64,000 bases of DNA from Citricoccus zhacaiensis. Its GTDB lineage: Bacteria > Actinomycetota > Actinomycetes > Actinomycetales > Micrococcaceae. How positions within the stretch are numbered: position 1 is the first letter of the stretch; every line of letters starts with the position of its first letter. The notes beneath the pieces are model-generated. The model was given only the letters and a program-made list of their open reading frames with translations, made no database searches and was not told the origin of the DNA. This document shows positions 1 through 7,371 of the stretch, in pieces. The stretch spans positions 305,665 to 369,664 of the forward strand of contig NZ_BMLQ01000001.1 in NCBI RefSeq assembly GCF_014645315.1, in the 5' to 3' direction. A program made the translations under genes and the position numbers.

Positions 1-316
1 CCACGTCCTGGCTGACCACGACGGCCGTGTAGGAGGCCCCGAAGCCGGCCGCCGTGAGGACCACGGCCGGCATGACGTAGGCCAGGTAGGCCTCTCGCCC
101 TCCCCCGCCGCCCACGTCGATGGCCCCGCCCATGATGAACGTGAAGATCAGCATGAGGAGCACCGGCAAGAGGATCGCCATGAGCATCGACTCGCCGTCC
201 CGGAAGGACTTCTTCAGGCTGCGGACCGAGAACACTCTCAGGGACGTGAGGAATCCGGTGCCTGCGGTCACAGGAGCGGCAGGATCGGTGGCGGGACGGG
301 TCGCGGTGGCGGTCAC
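1..316 (-). CDS. ABC-2 type exporter permease, 5' part only (DrrB-like)
   Basis: Membrane subunit of a two-gene ABC exporter. The gene runs off the left edge, so only about 105 N-terminal residues are visible. The GTG start at 316 shares a GTGA overlap with the stop of the ATPase gene upstream, indicating translational coupling. After a cytoplasmic, Thr/Pro-rich N-terminus comes an amphipathic stretch (SLKKSFRDGESM) and a first hydrophobic helix (ILLPVLLMLIFTFIMGG), a glycine-rich extracytoplasmic loop, then a second helix that starts with AYVMPAVVLTAAGFG. This matches the ABC-2 permeases that partner DrrA-type ATPases in drug or lipid export. The substrate cannot be inferred. Confidence 0.85.
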   Translation of the reverse strand, partial: MTATATRPATDPAAPVTAGTGFLTSLRVFSVRSLKKSFRDGESMLMAILLPVLLMLIFTFIMGGAIDVGGGGGREAYLAYVMPAVVLTAAGFGASYTAVVVSQDV

Positions 317-1200
317 GATGCGGCTCCTTCGGTGGGCTGGCCTGTGAGTTGGAGGAAGACCTCGTCCATGCTGGGCTTGCGGACGGTCACCGCCAGGTCG
401 GGATACTGGGCCGCCAGTTCCGCCAGGGTGCGGGACACGTCGGCAGCCGACCCGTCGGTGGCGTGCTCGGCCCGCAGATGACCGGAGCCGTCGTGCAGCT
501 GGATGGTGGCACCGCCCACGAGCTCCTTGAGCTCATCGGCCGTTCCCTCGGCGACGATCCGGCCGTCGTCGAGCACCAGAATCTGCTCGGCGAGCGCCTC
601 GGCCTCGTCCAGGTACTGGGTCGTCAGGAACACCGAGGTGCCGTGGTCCGCCAGCCGGTGGATCTCGTCCCAGAGGGCCTGGCGGCTGCGGGTGTCCAGG
701 CCCGTGGTGGGTTCGTCCAAGAAGATCAGTTCCGGCTCGGCGATCAGACTGACGGCGATGTCCAGTTTGCGGCGCATTCCCCCCGAATAGGTGGAGACCT
801 TGGCGGACTTCGAGGCGGTCAGCCCGAACTGGTCCAGCAGCAACCCGCCGCGGCGTCGCGCCGCTGAACGGGACAGACCGAAGAGCTGCCCCATCATGTC
901 CAGGTTCTCCATGCCGCTGAGGGCTTCGTCGACCGCCGCGTACTGGCCGGTGAGGGCGATCTTGCGTCGCAGTCGGGCCCGGTCGGCATGGACATCCAGG
1001 CCCAGCACCCGGGCTCGACCGGCATCGGGGCGGATCAGCGTGGACAGGATGTTGATCAGGGTCGTCTTGCCGGCGCCGTTCGGTCCGAGCAGGGCATGGA
1101 TTCCGGGCGGCAGGCTCACCCTCAGGTCCCGGAGGACTCGGCGGTCGCCGAACGACTGGGACAGGCCGTCGATGTCTACCAATGGAGTTGTGTATGGCAT
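313..1200 (-). CDS. ABC transporter ATP-binding protein, DrrA-type drug exporter family
   Basis: Cytoplasmic ATPase of 295 residues that energises the downstream permease. Walker A GPNGAGKT lies at residues 39-46; the signature YSGGMRRK, Walker B IFLDEPTTGLD and switch-region TTQYLDEAE follow in order. The C-terminal part (residues about 225-290, ending in SMDEVFLQLTG) is typical of the DrrA/DUF4162 group. The ATG at 1200 was chosen because homology begins just after it; the open frame extends further but overlaps the divergent regulator. No Shine-Dalgarno sequence is visible, and the ATG lies inside a palindrome, so the mRNA may be leaderless and directly repressed by the neighbouring TetR protein. 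Confidence 0.9.
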   Translation of the reverse strand: MPYTTPLVDIDGLSQSFGDRRVLRDLRVSLPPGIHALLGPNGAGKTTLINILSTLIRPDAGRARVLGLDVHADRARLRRKIALTGQYAAVDEALSGMENLDMMGQLFGLSRSAARRRGGLLLDQFGLTASKSAKVSTYSGGMRRKLDIAVSLIAEPELIFLDEPTTGLDTRSRQALWDEIHRLADHGTSVFLTTQYLDEAEALAEQILVLDDGRIVAEGTADELKELVGGATIQLHDGSGHLRAEHATDGSAADVSRTLAELAAQYPDLAVTVRKPSMDEVFLQLTGQPTEGAAS

Positions 1201-1220
1201 ACACTGAGTATGGCATACAC
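1191..1220. promoter_or_regulatory. Tandem palindromic operator between ABC exporter and TetR gene
   Basis: TGTATGGCATACA at 1191-1203 is a perfect 13-bp odd palindrome. GTATGGCATAC at 1208-1218 repeats it at a 16-bp step, so GTATGGCATACAC occurs twice as a direct repeat. The pair sits in the 73-bp gap between divergent genes and covers the ATPase start codon. This is the expected layout of a TetR-family operator controlling both promoters; the assignment is inferred from position and symmetry. Confidence 0.75.
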
Positions 1221-1273
1221 AGTCACGGGTCACCAGTGCGCCCGTCCCCCACGGTGAATGAGAAGATGCTGGG

Positions 1274-2125
1274 ATGGGAAACGAGACCACTGAGGGCGGG
1301 CTGCCCCGTGCCGTCGCCGCAGCCTGGGGGCTCCTCGAGACCCCGCAGCGTGGTCCAGCCCGGGGCCTGGACCACCGCAGGATCGCCGAGGCCGCCGTGG
1401 GGATCGCCGACGAGGAGGGCCTCACGGCCGTCACGATGTCCTCCGTGGCGCGATCCCTGGGATTCACGACGATGTCCCTCTACCGGTATGTCAGCAGCAA
1501 GGACGAGCTGTTGCGCCTCATGCAGGATGCCGCCGTGGGTGTCCCTGCGAAAGCTCAGTTGCCGGCCGTGTGGCCCGCGGGGATCAAAGCCTGGGCGGAC
1601 CTCATCCGCGAGTCCTATCGAGCTCATCCCTGGCTCATGGACCTCCCCCGTGACCAGGCCGCTGTCCTCATGCCGAACACCCTGCGTGCGGCCGAACTGG
1701 GACTGGCCACCATGGCCGGGCTCAATCTGGACGACGGGGAGAAGATCGGGGTGATCCTGCTGATCTCGCAGCATGTGATGTCCCTGGTGGAACTGGAACG
1801 CTCCCTCGCTGCGGAGGGCGGGCTGTCCCTCACCGCCGAGGGCCTGGAACGCCTCTCCACCGTCATCACACCCGAGGACTTTCCCCACTTGGCCGCTATG
1901 GTCTCGACCGGCGGCTTCATGGGTGACCCCATCGACGGACCCGACGGCGTCAGCGGACCTGACACTGCCGAGCAAGTCCCCACCGAGCCGGCAGATCCGG
2001 CCAACGTCGAGGCCGAATACTCCATGGGGCTCGACCTCATCACGGCCGGGGTCGACGCCCTGTTCGCCCGTCGGGGCACCACCGCGGCCGCCAGCGGTAC
2101 CGCGCGTGCCATTGCTGGCGAATAA
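1274..2125 (+). CDS. TetR/AcrR family transcriptional regulator (TetR_C_1-like)
   Basis: DNA-binding repressor of 283 residues, divergent from the drrAB-like exporter and probably its ligand-responsive regulator. The N-terminal HTH spans residues about 36-85 (DHRRIAEAAVGIADEEGL, then SVARSLGFTTMSLYRYVSSKDEL), with the classic second helix before the LYRYV motif. The C-terminal ligand domain is long, with a charged, Pro/Asp-rich stretch (about residues 215-245) typical of regulators of actinobacterial drug exporters. The ATG at 1274 puts only 53 bp between start codon and operator. The inducer cannot be predicted. Confidence 0.9.
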   Translation: MGNETTEGGLPRAVAAAWGLLETPQRGPARGLDHRRIAEAAVGIADEEGLTAVTMSSVARSLGFTTMSLYRYVSSKDELLRLMQDAAVGVPAKAQLPAVWPAGIKAWADLIRESYRAHPWLMDLPRDQAAVLMPNTLRAAELGLATMAGLNLDDGEKIGVILLISQHVMSLVELERSLAAEGGLSLTAEGLERLSTVITPEDFPHLAAMVSTGGFMGDPIDGPDGVSGPDTAEQVPTEPADPANVEAEYSMGLDLITAGVDALFARRGTTAAASGTARAIAGE

Positions 2126-2133
2126 TCCTCACC

Positions 2134-2706
2134 ATGACCGAGATCCTGCTGTTCCACCACGCCCGGGGATTGACCGACGGCGTCCGCTGGCTGGCCGGGC
2201 GGCTCGCCGACGCCGGGCCTACGGTGTACACCCCCGACCTCTTCGCCGGCCGAACCTTCGGCACGATTGAGGAGGGGGTGGCCCATGCCGAGCAGGACGT
2301 GGGCGTGGACGGCATCCTGCAGCGGGCGGACGAGGCGGCCGCCGCCCACCCGGGGGCCACGGTCTTCCTCGGCATCTCACTGGGCGCCATGCCGGCCTAC
2401 CGGCTCGCCCAGACGTGGCTTTCAGCCCGCGCCTGCATCGCTGTCTCCGCAGCGCTGCCAGTAGACCATTTCGCACCCCACTGGCCAGATGGCGTCGCGC
2501 TGGACCTGCACCTGAAGAGCAGCGATCCCTGGGGCGAGGACGACCGCCCGACGGCCTGGCGGCTGGCCGGGGACGTCGCCGAGCTCTACGAGTACCCGGG
2601 CGACCAGCACCTGTTCACCGAGCACGGCCACCCGGACTTCGACCCCGCCGCCACGGAACTGGTCCTGGCACGCACACTTGCCACGCTGGAGCGCGTCTCG
2701 GGCTGA
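2134..2706 (+). CDS. Dienelactone hydrolase family protein
   Basis: Small alpha/beta-hydrolase of 190 residues starting 8 bp after the TetR stop, so probably co-transcribed. The N-terminal LLFHHARGLTDGVRWLADRL-like strand-turn and the mention of a dienelactone-type core (YTPDLFAGRTFGTIEEG) fit the DLH family. The nucleophile elbow reads GISLGAMPA, so the nucleophile is Ser where classical dienelactone hydrolases have Cys; this is common in the wider family. The probable catalytic His is in EYPGDQHLF near residue 165, and an Asp precedes it in KSSDPWGEDD. Substrate unknown. Confidence 0.8.
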   Translation: MTEILLFHHARGLTDGVRWLAGRLADAGPTVYTPDLFAGRTFGTIEEGVAHAEQDVGVDGILQRADEAAAAHPGATVFLGISLGAMPAYRLAQTWLSARACIAVSAALPVDHFAPHWPDGVALDLHLKSSDPWGEDDRPTAWRLAGDVAELYEYPGDQHLFTEHGHPDFDPAATELVLARTLATLERVSG

Positions 2707-2726
2707 ACCACCGGATCGAACCGGAA

Positions 2727-2754
2727 GCTGACTCGCACCGGGAAGCGGGTCAGC
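2727..2754. terminator. Hairpin between convergent genes
   Basis: GCTGACTCGC at 2727-2736 pairs with GCGGGTCAGC at 2745-2754 (one G-T wobble) around an 8-nt loop. It lies 21 bp after the hydrolase stop and overlaps the stop codon of the convergent MFS gene, so it could end transcription from both sides. There is no T-tract. Confidence 0.55.
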
Positions 2755-4174
2755 GCCGCGCGCGGCGACGCCGCACGAGAAAGCGTGCCGCCACGGCCAG
2801 GCCGACCATGGCCAGGGCGATCAGCCCGGCGAACAGGTAGCCGGCCTCGGGCGAGATGCCGTCGATGAAGGCACCGGAGACCGGCGCGCCGAGCGCCGCG
2901 CCGGCGGTCATGGCCGAACCGTAGTAGCCCAGCGCCTCACCGCGCCGCTCCTCGGTCACCACGGTGGACATCAGGGCGGAGGCGGCCGCGAGGGTCGGAG
3001 CCGTGAACAGCCCCGAGATGAGCGAGACCACCGAGAGGGCCCACACGCCGTCCACGAGCGCCATCGGCAGCGTGCCGAGGGCGAATAGGGCGAGCAGCAG
3101 CAACGGGGAGATCCGCCGGCCCATGGCCCCGTAGAGGATGCCGCCGACCGCGGAGGCCCCGCACCAGAACGCGATCACGACGCCGGCCTGGGCGGCCTGG
3201 CCGGAGCGTTCCAGTTCCGCGACGATCGCCACCTCGGTGCCGGACATCAGCATCCCGGAGCCCAGGGACACGGCCAGCACCGCGAGCGCGGTGCCGCTGA
3301 GCCAGCCGAAGGAGGTGCGCAGCCGGGCCAACGGCCCGCGCAAGGCTGCGGCCGGCGAGTCTGCGCGGGAACCCAGGCCGGCACCCGGGTGTACGTGGGC
3401 ATCAGGGCGCGGGCCGGCGTCGTGCTGGGGTGTGGAGCGGACCACGGGCAGTGCGCCGGTGGCCAGCTCGGTGGCCGTGAGGTCCAGGTGCGCCGGGGCC
3501 CCCTGCACGGAGCCGTCCACCGCCCGCCGCAGGTCCTCCTCGGCGGAATACTCACGCTCGGTGCCGGGCCGGGCCAGGAAGGTCCCGAGCTGGGAGGAGC
3601 GAGTGGGCGGGTTGAACCACATCAGGTACAGCCCGGCGGCCACGGCGGACCAGCCGATGATCGCCAGCCCCCAGGCACTCGACCAGCTGGTGGCGACCAC
3701 GGCACCCAGCGCCGGGCCGACCATGAAGATGGTCTCGGTGATGATCGAGTCCAGCGCGAACGCGGTCTCGCGCCGCGCACCGTGGGTGAGCACGCCGATG
3801 GACTGACGCACCACGGAGAAGACGGGCAGGGCGAACAGTCCGCCGAGGAAGGCGCCGAACAGCAGCCAGGGGAACGGCAGGAAGGGCACGGCCGTCCACA
3901 CCGCCCCCAGCGTGACCACGGAGGGAATCAGGGCCCGGCGCAGTCCGAGCCGGTCCACCAGCCGGCCCCGCCACGGCGAGCCCACGGCCATGCCCAGCGT
4001 CATGGCCGCCACGGCCAGGCCGGCTGCCCCGTAGCCCAAGTCCATGGTCACGGCCACGTGCAGGGTCAGGATGATGCCCGTGGCCGCATTGGGGAATCGC
4101 GCGATGAAGCCCACGCCCAGGACACGGCGGATGCGCACGTCCCGCAGCAGGTGCCCGTAGGCGGCGAAGTTCAC
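2750..4174 (-). CDS. MFS transporter
   Basis: Inner-membrane major facilitator of 474 residues, with two bundles of about six helices. The bundles are separated by an unusually long hydrophilic loop (residues about 190-288) rich in Pro, Ala, Arg and His, probably cytoplasmic. The motif-A-like segment GSPWRGRLVDRLGLRRAL follows helix 2, and an equivalent (YGAMGRRISP) occurs in the second half. It resembles drug or sugar efflux MFS proteins with Gly-rich helices (GAALGAPVSGAFIDGISPEAGY). The ATG at 4174 directly precedes the first helix region. The substrate is unknown and no dedicated regulator adjoins it. Confidence 0.85.
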   Translation of the reverse strand: MNFAAYGHLLRDVRIRRVLGVGFIARFPNAATGIILTLHVAVTMDLGYGAAGLAVAAMTLGMAVGSPWRGRLVDRLGLRRALIPSVVTLGAVWTAVPFLPFPWLLFGAFLGGLFALPVFSVVRQSIGVLTHGARRETAFALDSIITETIFMVGPALGAVVATSWSSAWGLAIIGWSAVAAGLYLMWFNPPTRSSQLGTFLARPGTEREYSAEEDLRRAVDGSVQGAPAHLDLTATELATGALPVVRSTPQHDAGPRPDAHVHPGAGLGSRADSPAAALRGPLARLRTSFGWLSGTALAVLAVSLGSGMLMSGTEVAIVAELERSGQAAQAGVVIAFWCGASAVGGILYGAMGRRISPLLLLALFALGTLPMALVDGVWALSVVSLISGLFTAPTLAAASALMSTVVTEERRGEALGYYGSAMTAGAALGAPVSGAFIDGISPEAGYLFAGLIALAMVGLAVAARFLVRRRRARR

Positions 4175-4212
4175 GGCATCAGGTTACCCGGGCGTAGCCG
4201 GGCGAGCACGGC

Positions 4213-4779
4213 TCAGTTGTTGTTGCTGGCCTTGTCCCGGATCAGGTCGAGGGCGATCACGCTGCCGATGACGGCGTAGCGCACCACCTCCGGCATGCCG
4301 GGATCCAGCTCCACCGCATAGCGACTGCGGCCCAGCATGGCCCTGCCGAACCCGGCCCACTTCCGGTCCACGCTGGCCACCGGCACCTGCCCCGCCATCA
4401 GGCGGAAGGAGAACCCGGACAGCGAACCGTCCAGTTGCAGGTCCGTGCCGTCCACCACGGAGATCGCCACGGAGGTGCGGAAGAAGGAGATCCGCTGGAC
4501 GATCTCGGCGATGGGCTCCCCCTGGGGGCCGGTGACCCGGTACCGGTCCCGGCCGAGGGTCATAGGGTCCTCCACGCGGAACAGCGGGGTGCCGTCCAGG
4601 TCCTGGATCTCGAACTGGCGGTTGCCGCGGAACATCCGTGAGGCCGCCGAGCCCCGCGTGTGACCGTGGGCCACCACGTTCCCCTCGCCATTCTCGATCG
4701 CGAAGTCGTTGGACATGAAGCCGGTGACCTGCTGCATCACCAACAGGTCCTGGCCGCTCAGGCTGCTCGTGGGGCTCAT
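4213..4779 (-). CDS. LURP-one-related (tubby-like fold) protein
   Basis: Soluble protein of 188 residues. Successive beta strands such as GNVVAHGHTRG, RQFEIQDLDGTPLFRVEDP and PIAEIVQRISFFRTSVAI resemble the LURP-one/phospholipid-scramblase beta barrel, and the C-terminal hydrophobic helix (VVRYAVIGSVIALDLIRD) fits the central helix of that fold. Start chosen at ATG 4779 because MSPTSSLSGQDLL begins the homologous part; an upstream in-frame ATG at 4815 is possible. Bacterial members lack an established function. It is divergent from the flavin cluster and lies 38 bp after the MFS start, so it could be co-transcribed with the MFS gene. Confidence 0.65.
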   Translation of the reverse strand: MSPTSSLSGQDLLVMQQVTGFMSNDFAIENGEGNVVAHGHTRGSAASRMFRGNRQFEIQDLDGTPLFRVEDPMTLGRDRYRVTGPQGEPIAEIVQRISFFRTSVAISVVDGTDLQLDGSLSGFSFRLMAGQVPVASVDRKWAGFGRAMLGRSRYAVELDPGMPEVVRYAVIGSVIALDLIRDKASNNN

Positions 4780-4847
4780 GCGCCCAGTCTTCCCTTCCCC
4801 TGCCGCACGGTCCAAGGGGACGCGCGGTGAGGGCCGGCGAAGACCAG

Positions 4848-4869
4848 GGAGCAGAGCAGGAGCAGAGCA
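4848..4869. repeat. Two tandem copies of an 11-bp unit
   Basis: GGAGCAGAGCA at 4848-4858 is repeated exactly at 4859-4869, between the LURP-one gene and the LLM oxidoreductase promoter. Role unknown; helical phasing (one turn) would suit a protein-binding site, but chance expansion is equally possible. Confidence 0.6.
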
Positions 4870-4894
4870 GGGAATAGTCCGAGGACTCCCACCG

Positions 4895-4924
4895 TTGGAC
4901 CAGATGATTCAAATTTGCAATACT
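4895..4924 (+). promoter_or_regulatory. Predicted promoter with an internal AT-rich palindrome
   Basis: TTGGAC at 4895-4900 and AATACT at 4919-4924, 18 bp apart, form a plausible sigma-70-type promoter 50 bp before the LLM gene start. The spacer contains the palindrome CAAATTTG (4910-4917) inside a longer imperfect one. This is strikingly AT-rich for this genome and is a good candidate operator for the MarR protein encoded two genes downstream. This is inferred, not demonstrated. Confidence 0.45.
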
Positions 4925-4973
4925 CAGAATGAGGCCCACCGGCGGCCATCCCGGAAGCCAGCAAGGAGCAACC

Positions 4974-6176
4974 ATGCAGTTCGGCATCTTCACCATCGGC
5001 GACATCACCACGGACCCCACCAACGGCACCACCCCCACCGAGCACCAGCGGATCAAGGACACCGTGAGGATCGCGAAGCACGCCGAGCAGGCCGGCTTCG
5101 ACGTCTTCGCCACCGGCCAGCACCACAACCCGCCCTTCGTGGCCCCGGGCAACCCGCCCACCCTGCTGGCGTTCCTCGCGGCACAGACCGAGAAGCTCAT
5201 CCTGTCCACCGCCACCACGCTGATCACCACCATGGACCCGGTGCGCCTGGCCGAGGACTACTCCTACCTGCAGCACCTGGCCGATGGCCGCGTGGACCTG
5301 ACCATGGGCCGCGGCAACACCGGTCCGGTCTACCCCTGGTTCGGCAAGGACATCCGCCAGGGCATCCCGCTGGCCGTGGAGAACTACCACCTCCTCTACC
5401 GTCTGTGGCACGAGGAGAACATCGACTGGCAGGGCAGCTTCCGCACCCCGCTGCAGGACTTCACACTGACCCCGCAGCCGCTGGACGGCGTCGCGCCGTT
5501 CGTGTGGCACGGCTCGATCCGGTCCGCCGAGATCGCCGAGCAGGCCGCCTACTACGGTGACGGGTTCTTCCACAACAACATCTTCTGGAACAAGGAGCAC
5601 ATCATCCAGATGGTGCAGCTCTACCGCCAGCGCTATGAGTACTACGGTCACGGCCAGGCCCACCAGGCCTACGTGAGCCTGGGCGGCCAAGCCTTCATGG
5701 CCAAGAACTCGCAGGACGCCGTGAAGCAGTTCCGCCCGTACTTCGACAACGCCCCGGTGTACGGCCACGGTCCGTCCCTGGAGCAGTTCACCAGGATGAC
5801 CCCGCTGACCGTGGGCTCCCCGCAGCAGGTCATCGAGCGCACGCTCGAGTTCCGCGATTGGGTGGGCGACTACCAGCGGCAGATGTTCCTCATGGACCAC
5901 GCCGGCCTGCCGACCGACGTGGTGCTGGAGCAGCTCGATCTTCTGGGTGAGGAGGTCCTGCCGGTACTGCGGAAGGAATTCGCGGCGCTGAAGCCGGCCG
6001 ACGTCCCCGAGGCCCCGAGCCACGAGTTCCTCGTGGAGCGGGCGCGTCGCGGCGAGGCCCCCGTCCCCGGCGGCAAGGAGGGCTCACAGGCCTGGCAGGA
6101 TGCGCAGGAACGGGCCGCCCAGGCCGCTGCGTCCAGCGCTGATGCCGCCCCGAGCACCAGCACGAAGGAGAATTGA
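4974..6176 (+). CDS. LLM class flavin-dependent oxidoreductase (CE1758-like)
   Basis: Luciferase-like monooxygenase-family TIM-barrel protein of 400 residues, using reduced flavin supplied by its partner. The start ATG at 4974 follows AAGGAG and begins MQFGIFTIGDI, the usual first strand. Typical elements include FDVFATGQHHNPPF, LSTATTLITTMDPVRLAEDYSYL, GRVDLTMGRGNTGPVY and WHGSIRSAEIAEQAAYYGDG. The C-terminal tail (after residue about 355) is charged and Ala-rich, probably disordered. The next gene starts 3 bp after its stop, and its SD lies within this gene. The pairing with a flavin reductase matches the corynebacterial CE1758/CE1759 arrangement. Substrate unknown. Confidence 0.88.
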   Translation: MQFGIFTIGDITTDPTNGTTPTEHQRIKDTVRIAKHAEQAGFDVFATGQHHNPPFVAPGNPPTLLAFLAAQTEKLILSTATTLITTMDPVRLAEDYSYLQHLADGRVDLTMGRGNTGPVYPWFGKDIRQGIPLAVENYHLLYRLWHEENIDWQGSFRTPLQDFTLTPQPLDGVAPFVWHGSIRSAEIAEQAAYYGDGFFHNNIFWNKEHIIQMVQLYRQRYEYYGHGQAHQAYVSLGGQAFMAKNSQDAVKQFRPYFDNAPVYGHGPSLEQFTRMTPLTVGSPQQVIERTLEFRDWVGDYQRQMFLMDHAGLPTDVVLEQLDLLGEEVLPVLRKEFAALKPADVPEAPSHEFLVERARRGEAPVPGGKEGSQAWQDAQERAAQAAASSADAAPSTSTKEN

Positions 6177-6179
6177 GCC

Positions 6180-6875
6180 ATGGAAGACACCCCGGACTTC
6201 GGCTCCCCCACCGCCACGGACCCGTTCACGCCGCAGGCCCGCCACCTCGTGGTGGTCTCCGGCGGGCTGGGCGATCCGTCCTCCTCGCTGATGCTGGCGA
6301 ACCGGATGGCCACGGCCGCGGCGGACCACCTCTCCGCCGAGGGAATCGTCCCCGAGATCCATGTGGTGGAGCTGCGACTGCTGGCCACAGAGATCGCCGA
6401 GGCCACGGTCAACCCGTCCCGGTCGGCCACCCTGCAGGCCGCATTGGACCAGGTGGAGCAGGCCGACGGAATCGTCACCGTGTCCCCCACCTTCAAGGCC
6501 AGCTACTCAGGCCTGTTCAAGGCCTTCTGGGACCTGGTGGACAACGATGCCCTGCGTGGCGTCCCCGTGCTGCTCGGCGCCACCGGCGGCACGCCCCGCC
6601 ATTCGCTGATGATCGACTCAGCGATGCGGCCGCTGTTCAGCTACCTGCGCTCCAAGGTCCTGTCCTCCTCGGTGTTCGCCGCCTCGGACGACTGGGGCGA
6701 GGTCACCGGCGGCCAGGAATCGGCGCGCACCACGCCGCTGCAGCACCGGATCGACGCCGCCGGCGAGGACCTGGCTTCGGTGGTCGGGCGGCTGCCGGCC
6801 CGCCCCCGCCGGGCCACCGGCGAGGCCAAGCCCCTGGAGGTGATCTCCTTTGACCAACTCCTCCGCGGAAACTGA
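6180..6875 (+). CDS. NAD(P)H-dependent FMN reductase partnered with LLM enzyme (CE1759-like)
   Basis: Flavodoxin-like reductase of 231 residues. After a 20-residue leader comes the flavin-binding strand-loop LVVVSGGLGDPSSSLMLANRM. VSPTFKASYSGLFKAFWDLVDND and VLLGATGGTPRHSLMIDSAMRPLFSYLRS are characteristic of NADPH-dependent FMN reductases. Immediately downstream of the LLM oxidoreductase (3-bp gap), it most likely provides FMNH2 to it. The last 26 nt overlap the following MarR gene. Confidence 0.88.
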   Translation: MEDTPDFGSPTATDPFTPQARHLVVVSGGLGDPSSSLMLANRMATAAADHLSAEGIVPEIHVVELRLLATEIAEATVNPSRSATLQAALDQVEQADGIVTVSPTFKASYSGLFKAFWDLVDNDALRGVPVLLGATGGTPRHSLMIDSAMRPLFSYLRSKVLSSSVFAASDDWGEVTGGQESARTTPLQHRIDAAGEDLASVVGRLPARPRRATGEAKPLEVISFDQLLRGN

Positions 6876-7371
6876 CGCCTGGTCCCGGACCTCCGCCCCG
6901 GGCGCCCACGAGACCGGTGTGCAACGCCAGTCCTGGCGGGCCTACTTCGAGGCCACGGCTCTGCTGCAGGACCGACTCGACCGGACGCTGAAGGAGTCGG
7001 CCGGGCTGCATCTGGCCGATTACAACCTGCTGTTGCTGCTCTCCGAGGCGCCGGAGGGACGGTTGCGCATGGGTGAGCTGGCCCGGCTCATGGTCTTCTC
7101 CCCCTCCCGCGTGACCTACCAGGTCAAGACCCTGGAGCAGCGCGGCCTGGTGGAGCGGTGCGCCGCGGCCACGGACCGGCGTGGGGCGGAGGCCGTGATT
7201 ACCGACGCCGGCCGGCACCTCTTCCGCAAGGCCGCCGCCGTGCACTCACGCCAAGTCAAGGACCTGTTCCTGGACCGGCTCGAGGACGGCGAGGCCGAGA
7301 CGCTGCTCCGGGTGTTCTCCCGGCTGGGCCGATCGTTGGAGGGCGGGGAGCCGGCCACCCTCAGCGACTGA
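6850..7371 (+). CDS. MarR family transcriptional regulator
   Basis: Winged-helix regulator of 173 residues. The core reads LADYNLLLLLSEAPEGRLRMGELARLMVFSPSRVTYQVKTLEQRGLVERCAAATDRRG (in pieces: recognition helix SPSRVTYQVKTLE and wing TDRRG near residues 75-115). I chose the TTG at 6850 because a full-strength SD, GGAGGTGAT, ends just upstream at 6836-6844; this makes a 26-nt overlap with the reductase gene. A GTG at 6919 is an alternative. Likely regulates the LLM/reductase pair, perhaps through the palindrome at 4910-4917. Confidence 0.85.
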   Translation: MTNSSAETDAWSRTSAPGAHETGVQRQSWRAYFEATALLQDRLDRTLKESAGLHLADYNLLLLLSEAPEGRLRMGELARLMVFSPSRVTYQVKTLEQRGLVERCAAATDRRGAEAVITDAGRHLFRKAAAVHSRQVKDLFLDRLEDGEAETLLRVFSRLGRSLEGGEPATLSD

